Shown here in pieces: positions 7,861 through 17,415 of a stretch of 64,000 nt of DNA. The notes under the pieces are model-generated. The model saw only the letters and a program-made list of their open reading frames with translations, was not told the origin of the DNA and made no database searches. The stretch is from CAMLJR01 sp964631955 (GTDB lineage Bacteria > Pseudomonadota > Gammaproteobacteria > Pseudomonadales > CAMLJR01). Positions within the stretch are counted from its first letter, which is position 1. Each line of letters begins with the position of its first letter. Position numbers and translations under genes: made by a program. The stretch lies in assembly GCA_964631955.1 (NCBI GenBank), contig CAZWBA010000004.1, positions 62,001-126,000 on the forward strand. The letters are read 5' to 3'.

Positions 7861-9081
7861 CTATTTTCGCTCAGTAATACGCAACTGCGCCCGTGTTCTA
7901 TTGCCATCGGTATTGCTGCCGACGAGTTGTGCGTTCAGGCCCTTGCCTGCAATCGCCGCGCGCACGGCTTCGACATCCTTGAAAGCATTTGCGGCCAGAC
8001 TCACACGCAGCTCGCCCTGCCGCTCGCTATACGTGAGATTCTGCACCGCGACACCGTCGACGCTTTTCAACACGTCGCCGACCTGTTCCAGCAGCGGCAA
8101 TACGGCGCCACCCTGATGGCTCTTCAGCGCCTGCACCTTGCGGCGCAGCTGTAATTCCGGATCGTTGACGACACCGCGCGGCTCCACCGTCCGATACACC
8201 TCTTCGATCTGTTGTCGCAGGGCGATATTCTGCCCGTTGAGACGATAGTGCTGCACGCCGCCGACGATGAGATGAATAACAATGGCTATCGCCAGGACAA
8301 TGGCGACGCGGCGCCATGACAGCCACCAGCGCCGCCAGGGCAGCGTGCGCGCAAAACTTCCCTGCAGAAAATCGATGACGGGATTCTGCGCATCAATCGT
8401 TGCCTCCGCATCTAACACCTCAATCGAGCCGCGCAGAAGCTCGGGCAGGCGGGAGGCGAGAACATCGACGGAAATATCGGTTTGAACCAGCAGTTTTTGC
8501 GGCAGTGCATTCGCGCTATCGAGCAGCAATTGCAGCACGAGCGCGGCATTATCGGGCTCCATCGCAAAACCCCGATAAGGGCCGATGCGCACGACCCAGC
8601 GCGCAGCTTCGGTGCGCAATGTCCAGCAATGCTCGCGGTACGGCAATAACAACTGCTCGGGCAGCACGCGTTTGATATCGAGCCCTGCGTCGCGGCACTG
8701 CTGCAACCATGCGCCGAGCCATTGTCTGTCGACGATGGCGATCGAAACCTGTGCATCGGCATCACCTTTAGCCGCAGCGATCGGCCCCAGCGCAAAATGC
8801 TGCGTATCGACATCGTTGATCAATTGATCTTCCAGCGAATACGGAACCGTCTGCCGCAGCAATTTACGTTCGTGCGGCGCGAAGGTGACTTCCTGCAATG
8901 AAACTTTCTGCGCCGGTACAACGAGCACGAGATCGCTTTCGCGCATGCCGGCTTCCGCTGCAAACGTTTTTGCATCGCCGTATTTTTTATCGCCGGCATC
9001 GTCAGGCAGCGATGCCGCAGCGGTCGCGGACCAGCTCAGTTGTTCGTCGTCGCCGACATGAAGCAGTACGGTATTTTTCAC
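7861..9081 (-). CDS. gspL: Type II secretion system protein L
   Basis: GspL links the cytoplasmic ATPase GspE to the inner-membrane platform. The 406-residue protein has an actin-like cytoplasmic domain (about residues 1-240, with VPAQKVSLQEVTFAPHERK and AIVDRQWLGAWLQQC) and a single membrane segment around residues 260-280. A periplasmic ferredoxin-like domain ends in LRITERK. Length and order are normal. It lies between gspK (45-bp gap) and gspM (30-bp gap). Its partner GspE is encoded in the same operon. Confidence 0.93.
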   Translation of the reverse strand: MKNTVLLHVGDDEQLSWSATAAASLPDDAGDKKYGDAKTFAAEAGMRESDLVLVVPAQKVSLQEVTFAPHERKLLRQTVPYSLEDQLINDVDTQHFALGPIAAAKGDADAQVSIAIVDRQWLGAWLQQCRDAGLDIKRVLPEQLLLPYREHCWTLRTEAARWVVRIGPYRGFAMEPDNAALVLQLLLDSANALPQKLLVQTDISVDVLASRLPELLRGSIEVLDAEATIDAQNPVIDFLQGSFARTLPWRRWWLSWRRVAIVLAIAIVIHLIVGGVQHYRLNGQNIALRQQIEEVYRTVEPRGVVNDPELQLRRKVQALKSHQGGAVLPLLEQVGDVLKSVDGVAVQNLTYSERQGELRVSLAANAFKDVEAVRAAIAGKGLNAQLVGSNTDGNRTRAQLRITERK

Positions 9082-9126
9082 GATTGGTTCATCGATTGAG
9101 TTTTCACAGATAACTTCGGTCGCATA

Positions 9127-10212
9127 TCACCAGTCACCGAGTGTGCGTGCGATGACTTCGACCTTTCTTTTACCTTCACTGGTGCGATGCAGAATACTGC
9201 GCATCGCGTAGCGATGACCCTGAAAATCGGTCACCGTATTCAACATGAAATATTCGCTGACCACATCCCAGTTGTCCGTCCGGATTTTCTGATCTGCGCC
9301 CGCCGGATTGAGCAGCTTGTTCACCTCATCCATATCTTTTATGTATCTCGGCGGCGTGCGCGCTTCCAGCAAAATTTCCACATCGGACTCACTCAAAGGC
9401 TGATAGCCCTGCGGCTGCCCCTCCGCTCCGCCCAACGAGCGCAGCACTTCGACGGGCGCGGTATTGATATTGATCCTGTGACCAGCGCCGGTGGTCACAC
9501 CCGGCCAGACAGTGACGAGTGGCGCCAGTGCGCGATAGATTTCCGGCGTCATGCCCCGCACCATCATCAGCTCCGAAGGGCCGGCCATGGCGCGATTCGC
9601 AGGCCGTCCGATCGGTTCTGCCGATTCATAGTATTCGCTTTCGGCGCCGCTGAGCCCGCTGACATCCGAATCGCCATCGATCCAGTCAACGATGGCTTCG
9701 GTCAGCGCCTGCGCCTGATCGAGGCTTATCGGCTCTTCGAGATTCAATGCAAGCAGCAGGCGAATGAACTGCGTTTGCGCCAGCGTATTTCCGGGCGCCG
9801 GCGTGCCGCCACCGCTGCCACTGCCCGCCGGGTTCGCCAGCAGATTCAAATTGAACCGGCCCTGCAAATCTTCCAGCTGACCACCGATCCATCCGTAATC
9901 GGTTGGATACTGCTGCGCCTGCGCCCAATCTTCGGCGAGATTATCGTTGCGCGTCTTGTCGTCCTTTTGCAGATCGTAAAGCAGGGCTGCGCGCGATAAT
10001 GCCTCTGCGCCGCGCATGTAAGCGTATGCCTGCTCGCTATACAGCTGATTCTCCACGCGTCGAAACATCAACAGAAAATCGCTGCTGAGCGCAGTGGCAA
10101 GCATCACCACCATCGCGACAATCAATAAAGCAATGATCAGCGCAGCGCCGCTCTGCCCGCGCAGGGCACGATGCGCGACACTCGATCGGGAATTACGGTG
10201 CGGGCTGCTCAT
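9127..10212 (-). CDS. gspK: Type II secretion system minor pseudopilin K
   Basis: A large minor pseudopilin thought to cap the pseudopilus with GspI and GspJ. The prepilin leader ends GQSG followed by AALIIALLIVAM, and it lacks the Glu at mature position 5, as is usual for GspK. The mature 330-residue part includes ALTEAIVDWIDGD, RININTAPVEVLRSLGG and the helix-hairpin-helix-like region of the family. The start overlaps the end of gspJ by 20 bp. Processing requires a prepilin peptidase (GspO/PilD), which is not in the window. Confidence 0.95.
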   Translation of the reverse strand: MSSPHRNSRSSVAHRALRGQSGAALIIALLIVAMVVMLATALSSDFLLMFRRVENQLYSEQAYAYMRGAEALSRAALLYDLQKDDKTRNDNLAEDWAQAQQYPTDYGWIGGQLEDLQGRFNLNLLANPAGSGSGGGTPAPGNTLAQTQFIRLLLALNLEEPISLDQAQALTEAIVDWIDGDSDVSGLSGAESEYYESAEPIGRPANRAMAGPSELMMVRGMTPEIYRALAPLVTVWPGVTTGAGHRININTAPVEVLRSLGGAEGQPQGYQPLSESDVEILLEARTPPRYIKDMDEVNKLLNPAGADQKIRTDNWDVVSEYFMLNTVTDFQGHRYAMRSILHRTSEGKRKVEVIARTLGDW

Positions 10213-10849
10213 TCGCCAGACTCACCACGCGATGGATCACGCCGATACCTTCGATATCGATATCGAATTGCACAGCCAGCGGCAGCGTTTCCATATCGCT
10301 TTTACTCACCGGCCACTCCTCCACCCAGTCGCCACCCAATGGTTTCGAATTTGCACCGGTGTCGGCATTTTCTGCCGACCGCCCCAGAAACTGCACTCTG
10401 AAGCCCAGCACTCCGGTCAGCAGCTTCACCTGTTGCAGCCGGTCTTCATCGTCGATGCGATCCAGCACCAGCCAGTGATCGCGCCACAAATTCCCGTCGG
10501 CATCGAGACGGTAATGCACGCGCTGCAATGCGCTGCGACGCTGTCCGCGCGGATTGTCCCAGCCGCTGCGCGTCAGCTCCAGCAATTGCTCGCTGTCATC
10601 GCTGCTGCCGATCATCGCCGGTCGCAGATTATCGCGCGCATCGGTAACCGGCCGCTTCACGCTCTGGCGCAAATCGCGCACGATCCAGCCGACCGCCGTC
10701 TGCACGTCACCGAGACGCTGCACCATTTCGCCGTGCCGCTCCGCTGCACTGATCGCAGCGCTCAACCCCGCGTACCCCATCACTGCAACCAGGGCAGTAA
10801 TCGCCATCGCGAGCAGCACTTCCAGCAGCGTAAAACCGCGCGCGCTCAT
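10193..10849 (-). CDS. gspJ: Type II secretion system minor pseudopilin J
   Basis: A minor pseudopilin of the tip complex. The ATG at 10849 gives a short leader MSARG followed by FTLLEVLLAMAITALV, with Glu5 of the mature N-terminal helix present. The longer frame (to 10993) only reads through gspI. The start overlaps the gspI stop as ATGA, indicating translational coupling. The body includes a basic region SVKRPVTDARDNLRPAM and GVLGFRVQFLG, in line with GspJ; 218 residues is within the normal range. Confidence 0.94.
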   Translation of the reverse strand: MSARGFTLLEVLLAMAITALVAVMGYAGLSAAISAAERHGEMVQRLGDVQTAVGWIVRDLRQSVKRPVTDARDNLRPAMIGSSDDSEQLLELTRSGWDNPRGQRRSALQRVHYRLDADGNLWRDHWLVLDRIDDEDRLQQVKLLTGVLGFRVQFLGRSAENADTGANSKPLGGDWVEEWPVSKSDMETLPLAVQFDIDIEGIGVIHRVVSLANEQPAP

Positions 10850-11283
10850 TGCGCCGCCCGATGATAAATATCGACTAACACATCGAGTGAGGCGACAGGA
10901 CTGGCCTCTTTCTCCTCGGTTTCGGCAACCGTGATGATGAGCTGCGTCACCCCGGGCTGCTGCGCGCTCTTCGGTTCCGCGCGCCAATACCACATGCGCC
11001 CGCCCATTTCCTCCGAGCCGGACAATGTGTCGGCGGGCAGTTGATTGGTGTTTGCGTTGGCCAGCAGCGCGAGTTCCATTTGATTCTGCGCGACATAGCT
11101 CGCAAACATTTTGTCGCGCAAATAGGCGGTGCCATCGATCTGCCGCATCATCGCGATAAGAATTCCCGTCACCGCCAGCGCGACAATCGCAACGGCAACC
11201 AGCACCTCCACCAGCGTAAAACCGTTAGAGGCGGTCAGACTCCATCGGTCACGAGCGATGTTACCGTTCTTCTTCATCGTCAT
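10846..11283 (-). CDS. gspI: Type II secretion system minor pseudopilin I
   Basis: A minor pseudopilin that forms the tip complex with GspJ and GspK. The leader ends LTASNG, then FTLVEVLVAVAIVALAVTG with Glu5. The body includes AQNQMELALLANA and MWYWRAEP, characteristic of GspI. Start choice: the ATG at 11283 or the ATG two codons later (11277). Both lie inside the end of gspH (overlap 17-23 bp), and the frame upstream to 11385 is gspH read in another phase. The product is about 143-145 residues. Confidence 0.93.
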   Translation of the reverse strand: MTMKKNGNIARDRWSLTASNGFTLVEVLVAVAIVALAVTGILIAMMRQIDGTAYLRDKMFASYVAQNQMELALLANANTNQLPADTLSGSEEMGGRMWYWRAEPKSAQQPGVTQLIITVAETEEKEASPVASLDVLVDIYHRAAQ

Positions 11284-11947
11284 TAATTTCAAGTGCGATA
11301 CGCCCCAGCGCATCGGAGCGCACGACCGGGCCATGTTCGTCGCCGGAAAAGCGCAACCGCAACTCAAACGGCGTAACCTCGCCACCAGGAGCCAGCCATA
11401 TCGTCGGCGTGTTTATCGAAGATTTTTTTTCGGCGGCTATTTTTCCTTGCGCATCCGAAGATTTGTTATTTTCAGAAGCCGCCGCACTTTCTGCAGCATT
11501 CGCCCCCTTTGGCAATGGCTCGATCAATTGCTCGGCGCCATCAACTTCAAGTTCTGCAACGACGTTATCGGTGAATTCTCCGCCCGCAGGCACATCGCGA
11601 GGATGATCGGGCAGCCAGCCGCGATCGGTTAAACGCAAAAAGCGATAGGCAATTTTATCGACGCCCTCATCGTTGATCGCCGTGCGGTAGATTTGCACAC
11701 CCCATGACTCGCGGCTCAGCACGGCCTCTTCCTCGACGAGCGCGGTGAAGTTGGCAAAGTCGCGCGCATTATTGCGCAACTCCTGCGGCCTGTTATTGCC
11801 GACCGCAACGCCAACGATGGCCACGCCCAATCCGATGATGAACACCACCACCAGTATTTCCAGCAGCGAAAACCCCTCGCTGCGATGTTCCCGTTCACCG
11901 CAGGGAGCGAAATTACGAAGATCGGTCAACGCGTTCGCCAGCCGCAC
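11261..11947 (-). CDS. gspH: Type II secretion system minor pseudopilin H with an inserted linker
   Basis: A minor pseudopilin. The leader ends EHRSEG before FSLLEILVVVFIIGLGVAIV with Glu5. The globular part has EEAVLSRESWGVQIY and a C-terminal FELRLRFSGD. At 228 residues it is clearly longer than usual GspH proteins. The extra length sits around residues 147-180 as an Ala/Ser/Lys/Glu/Asn-rich stretch (ANAAESAAASENNKSSDAQG and following), which looks like a flexible inserted linker. It starts 3 bp after gspG and overlaps gspI. Confidence 0.93.
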   Translation of the reverse strand: MRLANALTDLRNFAPCGEREHRSEGFSLLEILVVVFIIGLGVAIVGVAVGNNRPQELRNNARDFANFTALVEEEAVLSRESWGVQIYRTAINDEGVDKIAYRFLRLTDRGWLPDHPRDVPAGGEFTDNVVAELEVDGAEQLIEPLPKGANAAESAAASENNKSSDAQGKIAAEKKSSINTPTIWLAPGGEVTPFELRLRFSGDEHGPVVRSDALGRIALEINDDEEER

Positions 11948-11950
11948 AAA

Positions 11951-12415
11951 CTACTGCTGCGCTTTCTGATCGGTCTGCCAATTTCCCAGATCCGCATTTT
12001 GATCTTCGCCGCCGGTGACTCCATCGGCACCGAGCGTATAGACATCATAGTCACCATGTCCGAATTCGGCCGGGCTCAGATATTTATACGGATTGCCCCA
12101 CGGATCTTCCGGAGCCATTTCGAGATAACCGCCCTGCTTCCAGTTACGCGGAATCGGGTCCATCGCCGGTTTTTCGACGAGCGCGGACAAGCCCTGCTCG
12201 GTGGTCGGGTAATTGAAATTATCGAGCTTGTACAATTTCAGCGCCGTCTCGATATTTTTAAAATCGGCACGCACTTTCTGCGCACGCGCCTCATCGGCAC
12301 GCTGCAACACATTCGGCGCAACGATGCTGACCAGCAAACCGATGATGACCAGCACCACGAGAATTTCGACGAGACTGAAACCACGATTTATTTTCATGAC
12401 ATGCACCACGTTCAT
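11951..12415 (-). CDS. gspG: Type II secretion system major pseudopilin G
   Basis: The major subunit of the pseudopilus that pushes folded substrates through the GspD channel. The leader ends MKINRG, then FSLVEILVVLVIIGLLVSIV with Glu5. Further family marks are YPTTEQGLSALVEKP, EDPWGNPYKYLSPAEFG and the Ca-binding C-terminal loop GADGVTGGEDQNADLGNW. Start: ATG 12415 has AAAGG just upstream; ATG 12397 (MKINRG) would give a shorter leader and is equally possible. It lies between gspF and gspH in the standard order. Confidence 0.96.
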   Translation of the reverse strand: MNVVHVMKINRGFSLVEILVVLVIIGLLVSIVAPNVLQRADEARAQKVRADFKNIETALKLYKLDNFNYPTTEQGLSALVEKPAMDPIPRNWKQGGYLEMAPEDPWGNPYKYLSPAEFGHGDYDVYTLGADGVTGGEDQNADLGNWQTDQKAQQ

Positions 12416-12474
12416 TACCTTTAACCCGCTCATCACACACAACCTCTGCGCGTCAGATTTTCATTGCGCCACTT

Positions 12475-13698
12475 TCAACCGACCAGTTTGTTCATCTGGA
12501 TAATCGGCAACAGGATCGCCAGCACGATCAGTATCACGAAGACCGCCATCACGATGACCATCACCGGCTCGACGATCGCCATCATGCTGCCCAGCGTCAT
12601 TTCGAGCTCGCGCTCCTGATTGATCGCGGAACGATTGAGCATGGCTTCCAGCTCGCCGCTCGCCTCACCGCTGGCCACCATGTGCACCATCATCGGCGGA
12701 AACACTTCCGTCTGTGCGAGTGCGCGATTCAGACTGCTGCCCTCCTGCACCGAATTTGCGACCTGCCGGCTGGCCTCGCGCAATTCGATATTGGTAAGCA
12801 CTTCGCCGGCGATACGCAATCCTTCGAGCAAAGGCACACCGCTCGTGGTCAGAATACTGAGCGTGGACGCGAACCGCGCGGTATCCATCGCCACGAGCAA
12901 TCCTGAAACGAAGGGAATCTTCAATAAAATCCGGTGCCATGAACGCCGCCTGGCAGGATCGCGCAACAATCGCCGCGCCATGAAAATCAGCGCGATGATT
13001 ATCAGCACGGTAAATACAAAATAATTCGAAAAGAAATGGCTCGCTGAAATAAGCATTTTGGTCAGCAGCGGCAGCTCGGCCTTGCTGTGCACAAACAGGC
13101 CGACCAGTTTCGGCACCACCACGATCATCAGCAACGAAATCACGGCAACCGCAACACCCAATAAAATGATCGGGTAAATCATCGCCATTTTTAATTTCTG
13201 CTGCGTGTACTGACGATTTTCGGTGTATTCGGCGAGGCGCTCCATCACGGTACCGAGAAAGCCCGCGCTTTCGCCAGCTCGCACCATCGCGCGGTACATT
13301 TCGTTGAATACATGCGGAAAATCGCCGAGCGCATACGCGAGCGTGTGGCCCTCGACGACGCGCGAACGTACCTGCAGCACCAGCGCTTTTATTTTTTCGC
13401 GCCGCGCCTGTTGCGCCGTCGCTGCGATCGCTTCGTCGAGCGGCATATTCGATTGAATCAACGTCGCGAGCTGGCGAGTAATCAGAGCGAGATCGGTTTG
13501 ACTAATGCGGGTACGAAATAAACTGCGCCAGCCGCTGAGCACTTTTCCCCTGGCGTTATCGGCCGCCGCAACGACTTCGACAGGCTTCAGATCGCGCGCG
13601 CGCAATTGCGTGCGCACCTGACGCTCGGAATCGGCTTCGATAACGCCCTTGATGATTTTTCCCGCCGCATCGAGCGCGCGAAAATTGAAGGCACCCAT
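12475..13698 (-). CDS. gspF: Type II secretion system inner-membrane platform protein F
   Basis: A polytopic inner-membrane platform protein of the T2SS with two repeated GspF domains (about residues 70-195 and 270-395). Three membrane segments lie near residues 170-190, 220-240 and 375-400. Visible landmarks are ALITRQLATLIQSNMPLDEA in the first domain and ARFASTLSILTTSGVPLLEG in the second, plus GEASGELEAMLNRSA. The 407-residue length is standard. It follows gspE with a 24-bp gap. Confidence 0.97.
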   Translation of the reverse strand: MGAFNFRALDAAGKIIKGVIEADSERQVRTQLRARDLKPVEVVAAADNARGKVLSGWRSLFRTRISQTDLALITRQLATLIQSNMPLDEAIAATAQQARREKIKALVLQVRSRVVEGHTLAYALGDFPHVFNEMYRAMVRAGESAGFLGTVMERLAEYTENRQYTQQKLKMAMIYPIILLGVAVAVISLLMIVVVPKLVGLFVHSKAELPLLTKMLISASHFFSNYFVFTVLIIIALIFMARRLLRDPARRRSWHRILLKIPFVSGLLVAMDTARFASTLSILTTSGVPLLEGLRIAGEVLTNIELREASRQVANSVQEGSSLNRALAQTEVFPPMMVHMVASGEASGELEAMLNRSAINQERELEMTLGSMMAIVEPVMVIVMAVFVILIVLAILLPIIQMNKLVG

Positions 13699-13722
13699 CT
13701 AAAAAATGCTCTCGCTCATCGC

Positions 13723-15279
13723 CTAACCCGCCGTTACGCGCAAGACTTCTTCAACGGTGGTTTGACCGGCAAGAATGCGGCGACGACCATCTTCCGCGAT
13801 GCTGGGGCTGCGCGTGCGCGCATACGAAATCATCTGCTGTTCGCTGGCACGCTCGTGAATCATCGTGCGCAGGCGATCGTCGATTTCGATAAATTCGTAA
13901 ATACCGGTGCGGCCGCGATAGCCGCTCTTGTTGCACAGCGGACAACCGCGTGCATGGAAAAGCTGCGGGGAATTCTCTTTTTCCATCTGCAATAGTTCGC
14001 ACTCGGCTGCATCGGGCGTGTATGGCTCCTTGCATTCGTTGCAAAGCAGACGCACCAGACGCTGCGCCATGACCGCCAGCAGACTCGACGACAACAGGAA
14101 CGGCTCGATACCCATATCCTGCAGGCGCGTGATCGCACCGATGGCCGTATTCGTGTGCAAAGTCGAAAGCACCAGGTGGCCGGTCAAGCTTGCCTGCACG
14201 GCAATCTGTGCAGTTTCGCCATCGCGAATTTCGCCGACCATCACCACATCGGGGTCCTGCCGCAAAATCGCGCGCAAACCGCGCGCAAACGTCATTTCGA
14301 CTTTTGTATTGACCTGCGTCTGCCCGATGCCCGGCAATAAATATTCGATCGGGTCTTCGATCGTTAAAATATTGCGGCTCGCATCGTTGATATGGGTAAG
14401 TCCCGCATACAACGTCGTGGTTTTACCCGAACCCGTCGGGCCCGTGACCAATACGATTCCGTGCGCGGTGTGCAGCACCCTGCGATAACCGCTCAGCACC
14501 TGCGCGTTCATGTGCAGCTGATCGAGATGCAGTTGCCCCGCCTGTTTATCGAGCAGACGCAGTACCACGCGCTCGCCGTGCGCAGAGGGAATGGTCGATA
14601 CACGAATATCCACCGCATGACCCGCCAGCCTGATGGAGATGCGGCCGTCCTGCGGCACGCGCTTTTCCGCGATATCGAGTTTCGCCATGACTTTCAGACG
14701 CGAAACCAGCAATGGCGCCAGCATGCGTTTAGGCGACAGCACTTCGGTCAGCACACCGTCGACGCGATAACGCACGGTCAATTTATCTTCGAAGGTTTCG
14801 ATATGAATATCGGAGGCTTTCTCGCGCACGGCCTGCGACAAAATCGCGTTGATCAAACGGATGACGGGCGCATCGTCTTCCGCATCCATCAAATCGCCCG
14901 TTTCAGGAATTTCGTCGGCGAGGCGGGTGAGATCGATATCAGCGCCCATATCCTCGGCCATTTGCACCGCTTCGTTGTTACCGCGCTGAAATGCCTGGCT
15001 GAGATGCTGCTGGAATTGCTCGGGCGTGAGCAAATGCCATTGCAGCGGTGTATCGAGCACGCGCCGCAACTCGATCATCACCTCGGCTTTCAATCCGGGG
15101 CGATACCATACCTGCAACGGCAAATCGCCACTGGCGACACTATCGAGGTCGAGCAACACGCCGTGATTCTGTGCAAACGCAAACGGCAACTGCCGGCGCC
15201 CGCGTTTCATCTCAACCGCGCCGTCGCTCGCCGATTCACCTGCAGCGCTGTGCGGCTCCGCCGGCAACATGGTGTTCAC
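13723..15279 (-). CDS. gspE: Type II secretion system ATPase E
   Basis: A cytoplasmic hexameric ATPase driving pseudopilus assembly. The 518 residues include an N-terminal GspL-binding region (1-120), Walker A GPTGSGKT at 280-287, the Asp box around residues 307-310, Walker B near DPDVVMVGEIRDGETA (342-357) and the His box STLHTNTAIGA. A tetracysteine zinc motif is formed by C413/C416 and C446/C449. All catalytic elements are intact. The ATG overlaps the gspD stop as ATGA. Confidence 0.98.
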   Translation of the reverse strand: MNTMLPAEPHSAAGESASDGAVEMKRGRRQLPFAFAQNHGVLLDLDSVASGDLPLQVWYRPGLKAEVMIELRRVLDTPLQWHLLTPEQFQQHLSQAFQRGNNEAVQMAEDMGADIDLTRLADEIPETGDLMDAEDDAPVIRLINAILSQAVREKASDIHIETFEDKLTVRYRVDGVLTEVLSPKRMLAPLLVSRLKVMAKLDIAEKRVPQDGRISIRLAGHAVDIRVSTIPSAHGERVVLRLLDKQAGQLHLDQLHMNAQVLSGYRRVLHTAHGIVLVTGPTGSGKTTTLYAGLTHINDASRNILTIEDPIEYLLPGIGQTQVNTKVEMTFARGLRAILRQDPDVVMVGEIRDGETAQIAVQASLTGHLVLSTLHTNTAIGAITRLQDMGIEPFLLSSSLLAVMAQRLVRLLCNECKEPYTPDAAECELLQMEKENSPQLFHARGCPLCNKSGYRGRTGIYEFIEIDDRLRTMIHERASEQQMISYARTRSPSIAEDGRRRILAGQTTVEEVLRVTAG

Positions 15280-17372
15280 TGCTCCGCCCCGGGGGCAGTC
15301 GCGGCATTATTCTGCGTCGCGGATTCAACTGCCGCAGGTGCCGAATCCTGCAACTCGCTCTTATGTTTCTGACGCTGCATTTCTTCAATTTTCTTCAGCT
15401 GCTCCTCCCACTCGGGAAGCAGCGGCAATTCGCGCTTGTTGAGGAAATCGACTCCACGTTCGCGCGTGTTCAATTGCTCATTGCGGATATAACGGTATTT
15501 TTCGCCGGTCGCCCCCGTCAATTGACGGCCTTCGCGAACAATCACGGGGCGTAAAAATACCATCAGATTGGTTTTCAAACGCTTGGACGAACTGCTGCGG
15601 AACAAGCGTCCGATGCCGGGAATATCACCGAGCAGCGGCACTTTCTGAATGCCCTGCTGTACATCGTCCTTGATCAGGCCGCCCAATACGATGGTCTGCG
15701 CATTGTCCGCCAGCACCTTGCTTTCGATTTTGCGCTCGTTGGTGATGACATCCGATGCGCCGACATCCCCCGCTGCACCGCTCAGACTGGACACTTCCTG
15801 CGAGATCTCCAGCACCAGCGAATCGCCTTCATTGATGTGCGGGGTTACCTTCAATGTAAGACCGACATTTTCACGCTGAATTGTCTGGAACGGGCTGCTT
15901 ACGGCCGATGAACCGCCGGTCTGCGTGTACGATCCGGTTTTGAACGGGACTTCCTGACCGACAACGATCGAGGCTTCTTCGTTATCCAGCGTGAGGAGCG
16001 AAGGCGTCGACAGAATATTTGCATCGGAGTTTTTTTGCAGCGCCTTGAGCACGGCAGTGAAGCTGAAATTATCGCTGAGACGCCCGATGCCAAATAGCTG
16101 TCCTTCCGCACCCGCGATGGTTTTCCCCAGCAGATAGCGGGGATCAGTGCTGGTCGCCGTGGCCGATCCCGAACTCGCATCGACGCCGAACGCCGCACCC
16201 GCGGCACCACCCAGCAATCCATCGCCCAGCGAAGAACCGCCAAAACCGCCGCTGTCATTGGCGAACATCCACTGGATGCCCAGCTCGCTGGTTTTGTCGG
16301 CGGTCATTTCCACAATGATCGCTTCGACCAGAACCTGCGCACGGCGAATATCGAGTCGTTCGATCACCGCAGCGAGGGATGCCATTACATCCGCCTCGGC
16401 GGTGATGATCAGCGAATTGGTACCTTCGTCGGCTTCGATCGAGGCCTTGCCTTTGCCCGTATTCGCCTGCGCAGCCTGACCGGGCTGCAATTGCGAAACG
16501 TTCTGCATGACTTTATTCAAAACGGCCGCGAGATCTTTCGCTTTCGCGTATTGCAGGTAATGCACCTTGACATTGCCGCTCTGCGCGAGCGGCCCGTCGA
16601 GATGCGAAATCAACACACGCACGCGCTGACGCTGCATATCGTCACCGCTGACGAGAACGCTATTGGTGCGCTTATCGGCAACGAGCGTGACATTCTTGCC
16701 CGCAACATCCCCGCCCGGCGCCTTCGACGAATCGCCTTTTTCCAGCTCATTGAGCATGCGCACCACCTCTTCCGCGGAGGCGTGTTCAAGCCTGATAACT
16801 TCGGTCTCACCGATAGCGGCTTTATCGATGCGATCAATGACCGCGCGAATACTCGCGATATTGGAAGCCATGTCCGAAATGATGATTGCGTTGCTCGGAC
16901 CGTATGCGGCCATGTGCGCCTGTTGTGGTGCGAGCGGACGCAGCACCGGAATCAACGTTGCAGCAGAAATATTTTTGAGCTGAATCACTTCGGTAACGAT
17001 CGCACTGTTGTCGCGCTGCGTAGAACCCACCACCGGCGCCGCGGACGACTTTGCATCGCGCGACGGCAAAATTTTTATGACGCCGCCCGATTCGATCGCG
17101 GTAAAACCGTTTACATCGAGAATCGACAGAAACAAATCATAAAGCTGCGGCTTGGTGAGCGGCTGCGAGGAAATGACCTGCACGCGACCCTTGGCTTTCG
17201 GATCGACGATAATCGTTTTTTCGGTCACCTGCGCAACGAAACGCACCACCTCTTCAAGTTCGGTATCCTTGAAGTTGATCGTGAAGGTTTGCTCTTCCGC
17301 CAACGTCATCGGTGCGATGAAAAGACAACTTGCAATCAAGGGCGCGCATAAGACCCGCAACAATTTACTCAC
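15276..17372 (-). CDS. gspD: Type II secretion system outer-membrane secretin D
   Basis: Forms the outer-membrane gated channel. A signal peptide (MSKLLRVLCAPLIASCLFIA, cleavage after TLA) precedes the N0 domain (TFTINFKDTELEEVVRFVAQ), N1-N3 KH-like domains, and the secretin core. The core shows VEAIIVEMTADKTSELGIQW, a glycine-rich gate region, VGQEVPFKTG and VPLLGDIPGIGRLFRS. A C-terminal S-domain-like tail of about 80 residues follows, rich in charged residues then Ala. Length 698 residues is normal. It follows gspC with a 43-bp gap and overlaps gspE by 4 bp. Confidence 0.98.
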   Translation of the reverse strand: MSKLLRVLCAPLIASCLFIAPMTLAEEQTFTINFKDTELEEVVRFVAQVTEKTIIVDPKAKGRVQVISSQPLTKPQLYDLFLSILDVNGFTAIESGGVIKILPSRDAKSSAAPVVGSTQRDNSAIVTEVIQLKNISAATLIPVLRPLAPQQAHMAAYGPSNAIIISDMASNIASIRAVIDRIDKAAIGETEVIRLEHASAEEVVRMLNELEKGDSSKAPGGDVAGKNVTLVADKRTNSVLVSGDDMQRQRVRVLISHLDGPLAQSGNVKVHYLQYAKAKDLAAVLNKVMQNVSQLQPGQAAQANTGKGKASIEADEGTNSLIITAEADVMASLAAVIERLDIRRAQVLVEAIIVEMTADKTSELGIQWMFANDSGGFGGSSLGDGLLGGAAGAAFGVDASSGSATATSTDPRYLLGKTIAGAEGQLFGIGRLSDNFSFTAVLKALQKNSDANILSTPSLLTLDNEEASIVVGQEVPFKTGSYTQTGGSSAVSSPFQTIQRENVGLTLKVTPHINEGDSLVLEISQEVSSLSGAAGDVGASDVITNERKIESKVLADNAQTIVLGGLIKDDVQQGIQKVPLLGDIPGIGRLFRSSSSKRLKTNLMVFLRPVIVREGRQLTGATGEKYRYIRNEQLNTRERGVDFLNKRELPLLPEWEEQLKKIEEMQRQKHKSELQDSAPAAVESATQNNAATAPGAEQ

Positions 17373-17415
17373 TTCGATTCCTTAATTTCGGTGACTTTTT
17401 ATCTCGTCGTTTTAT

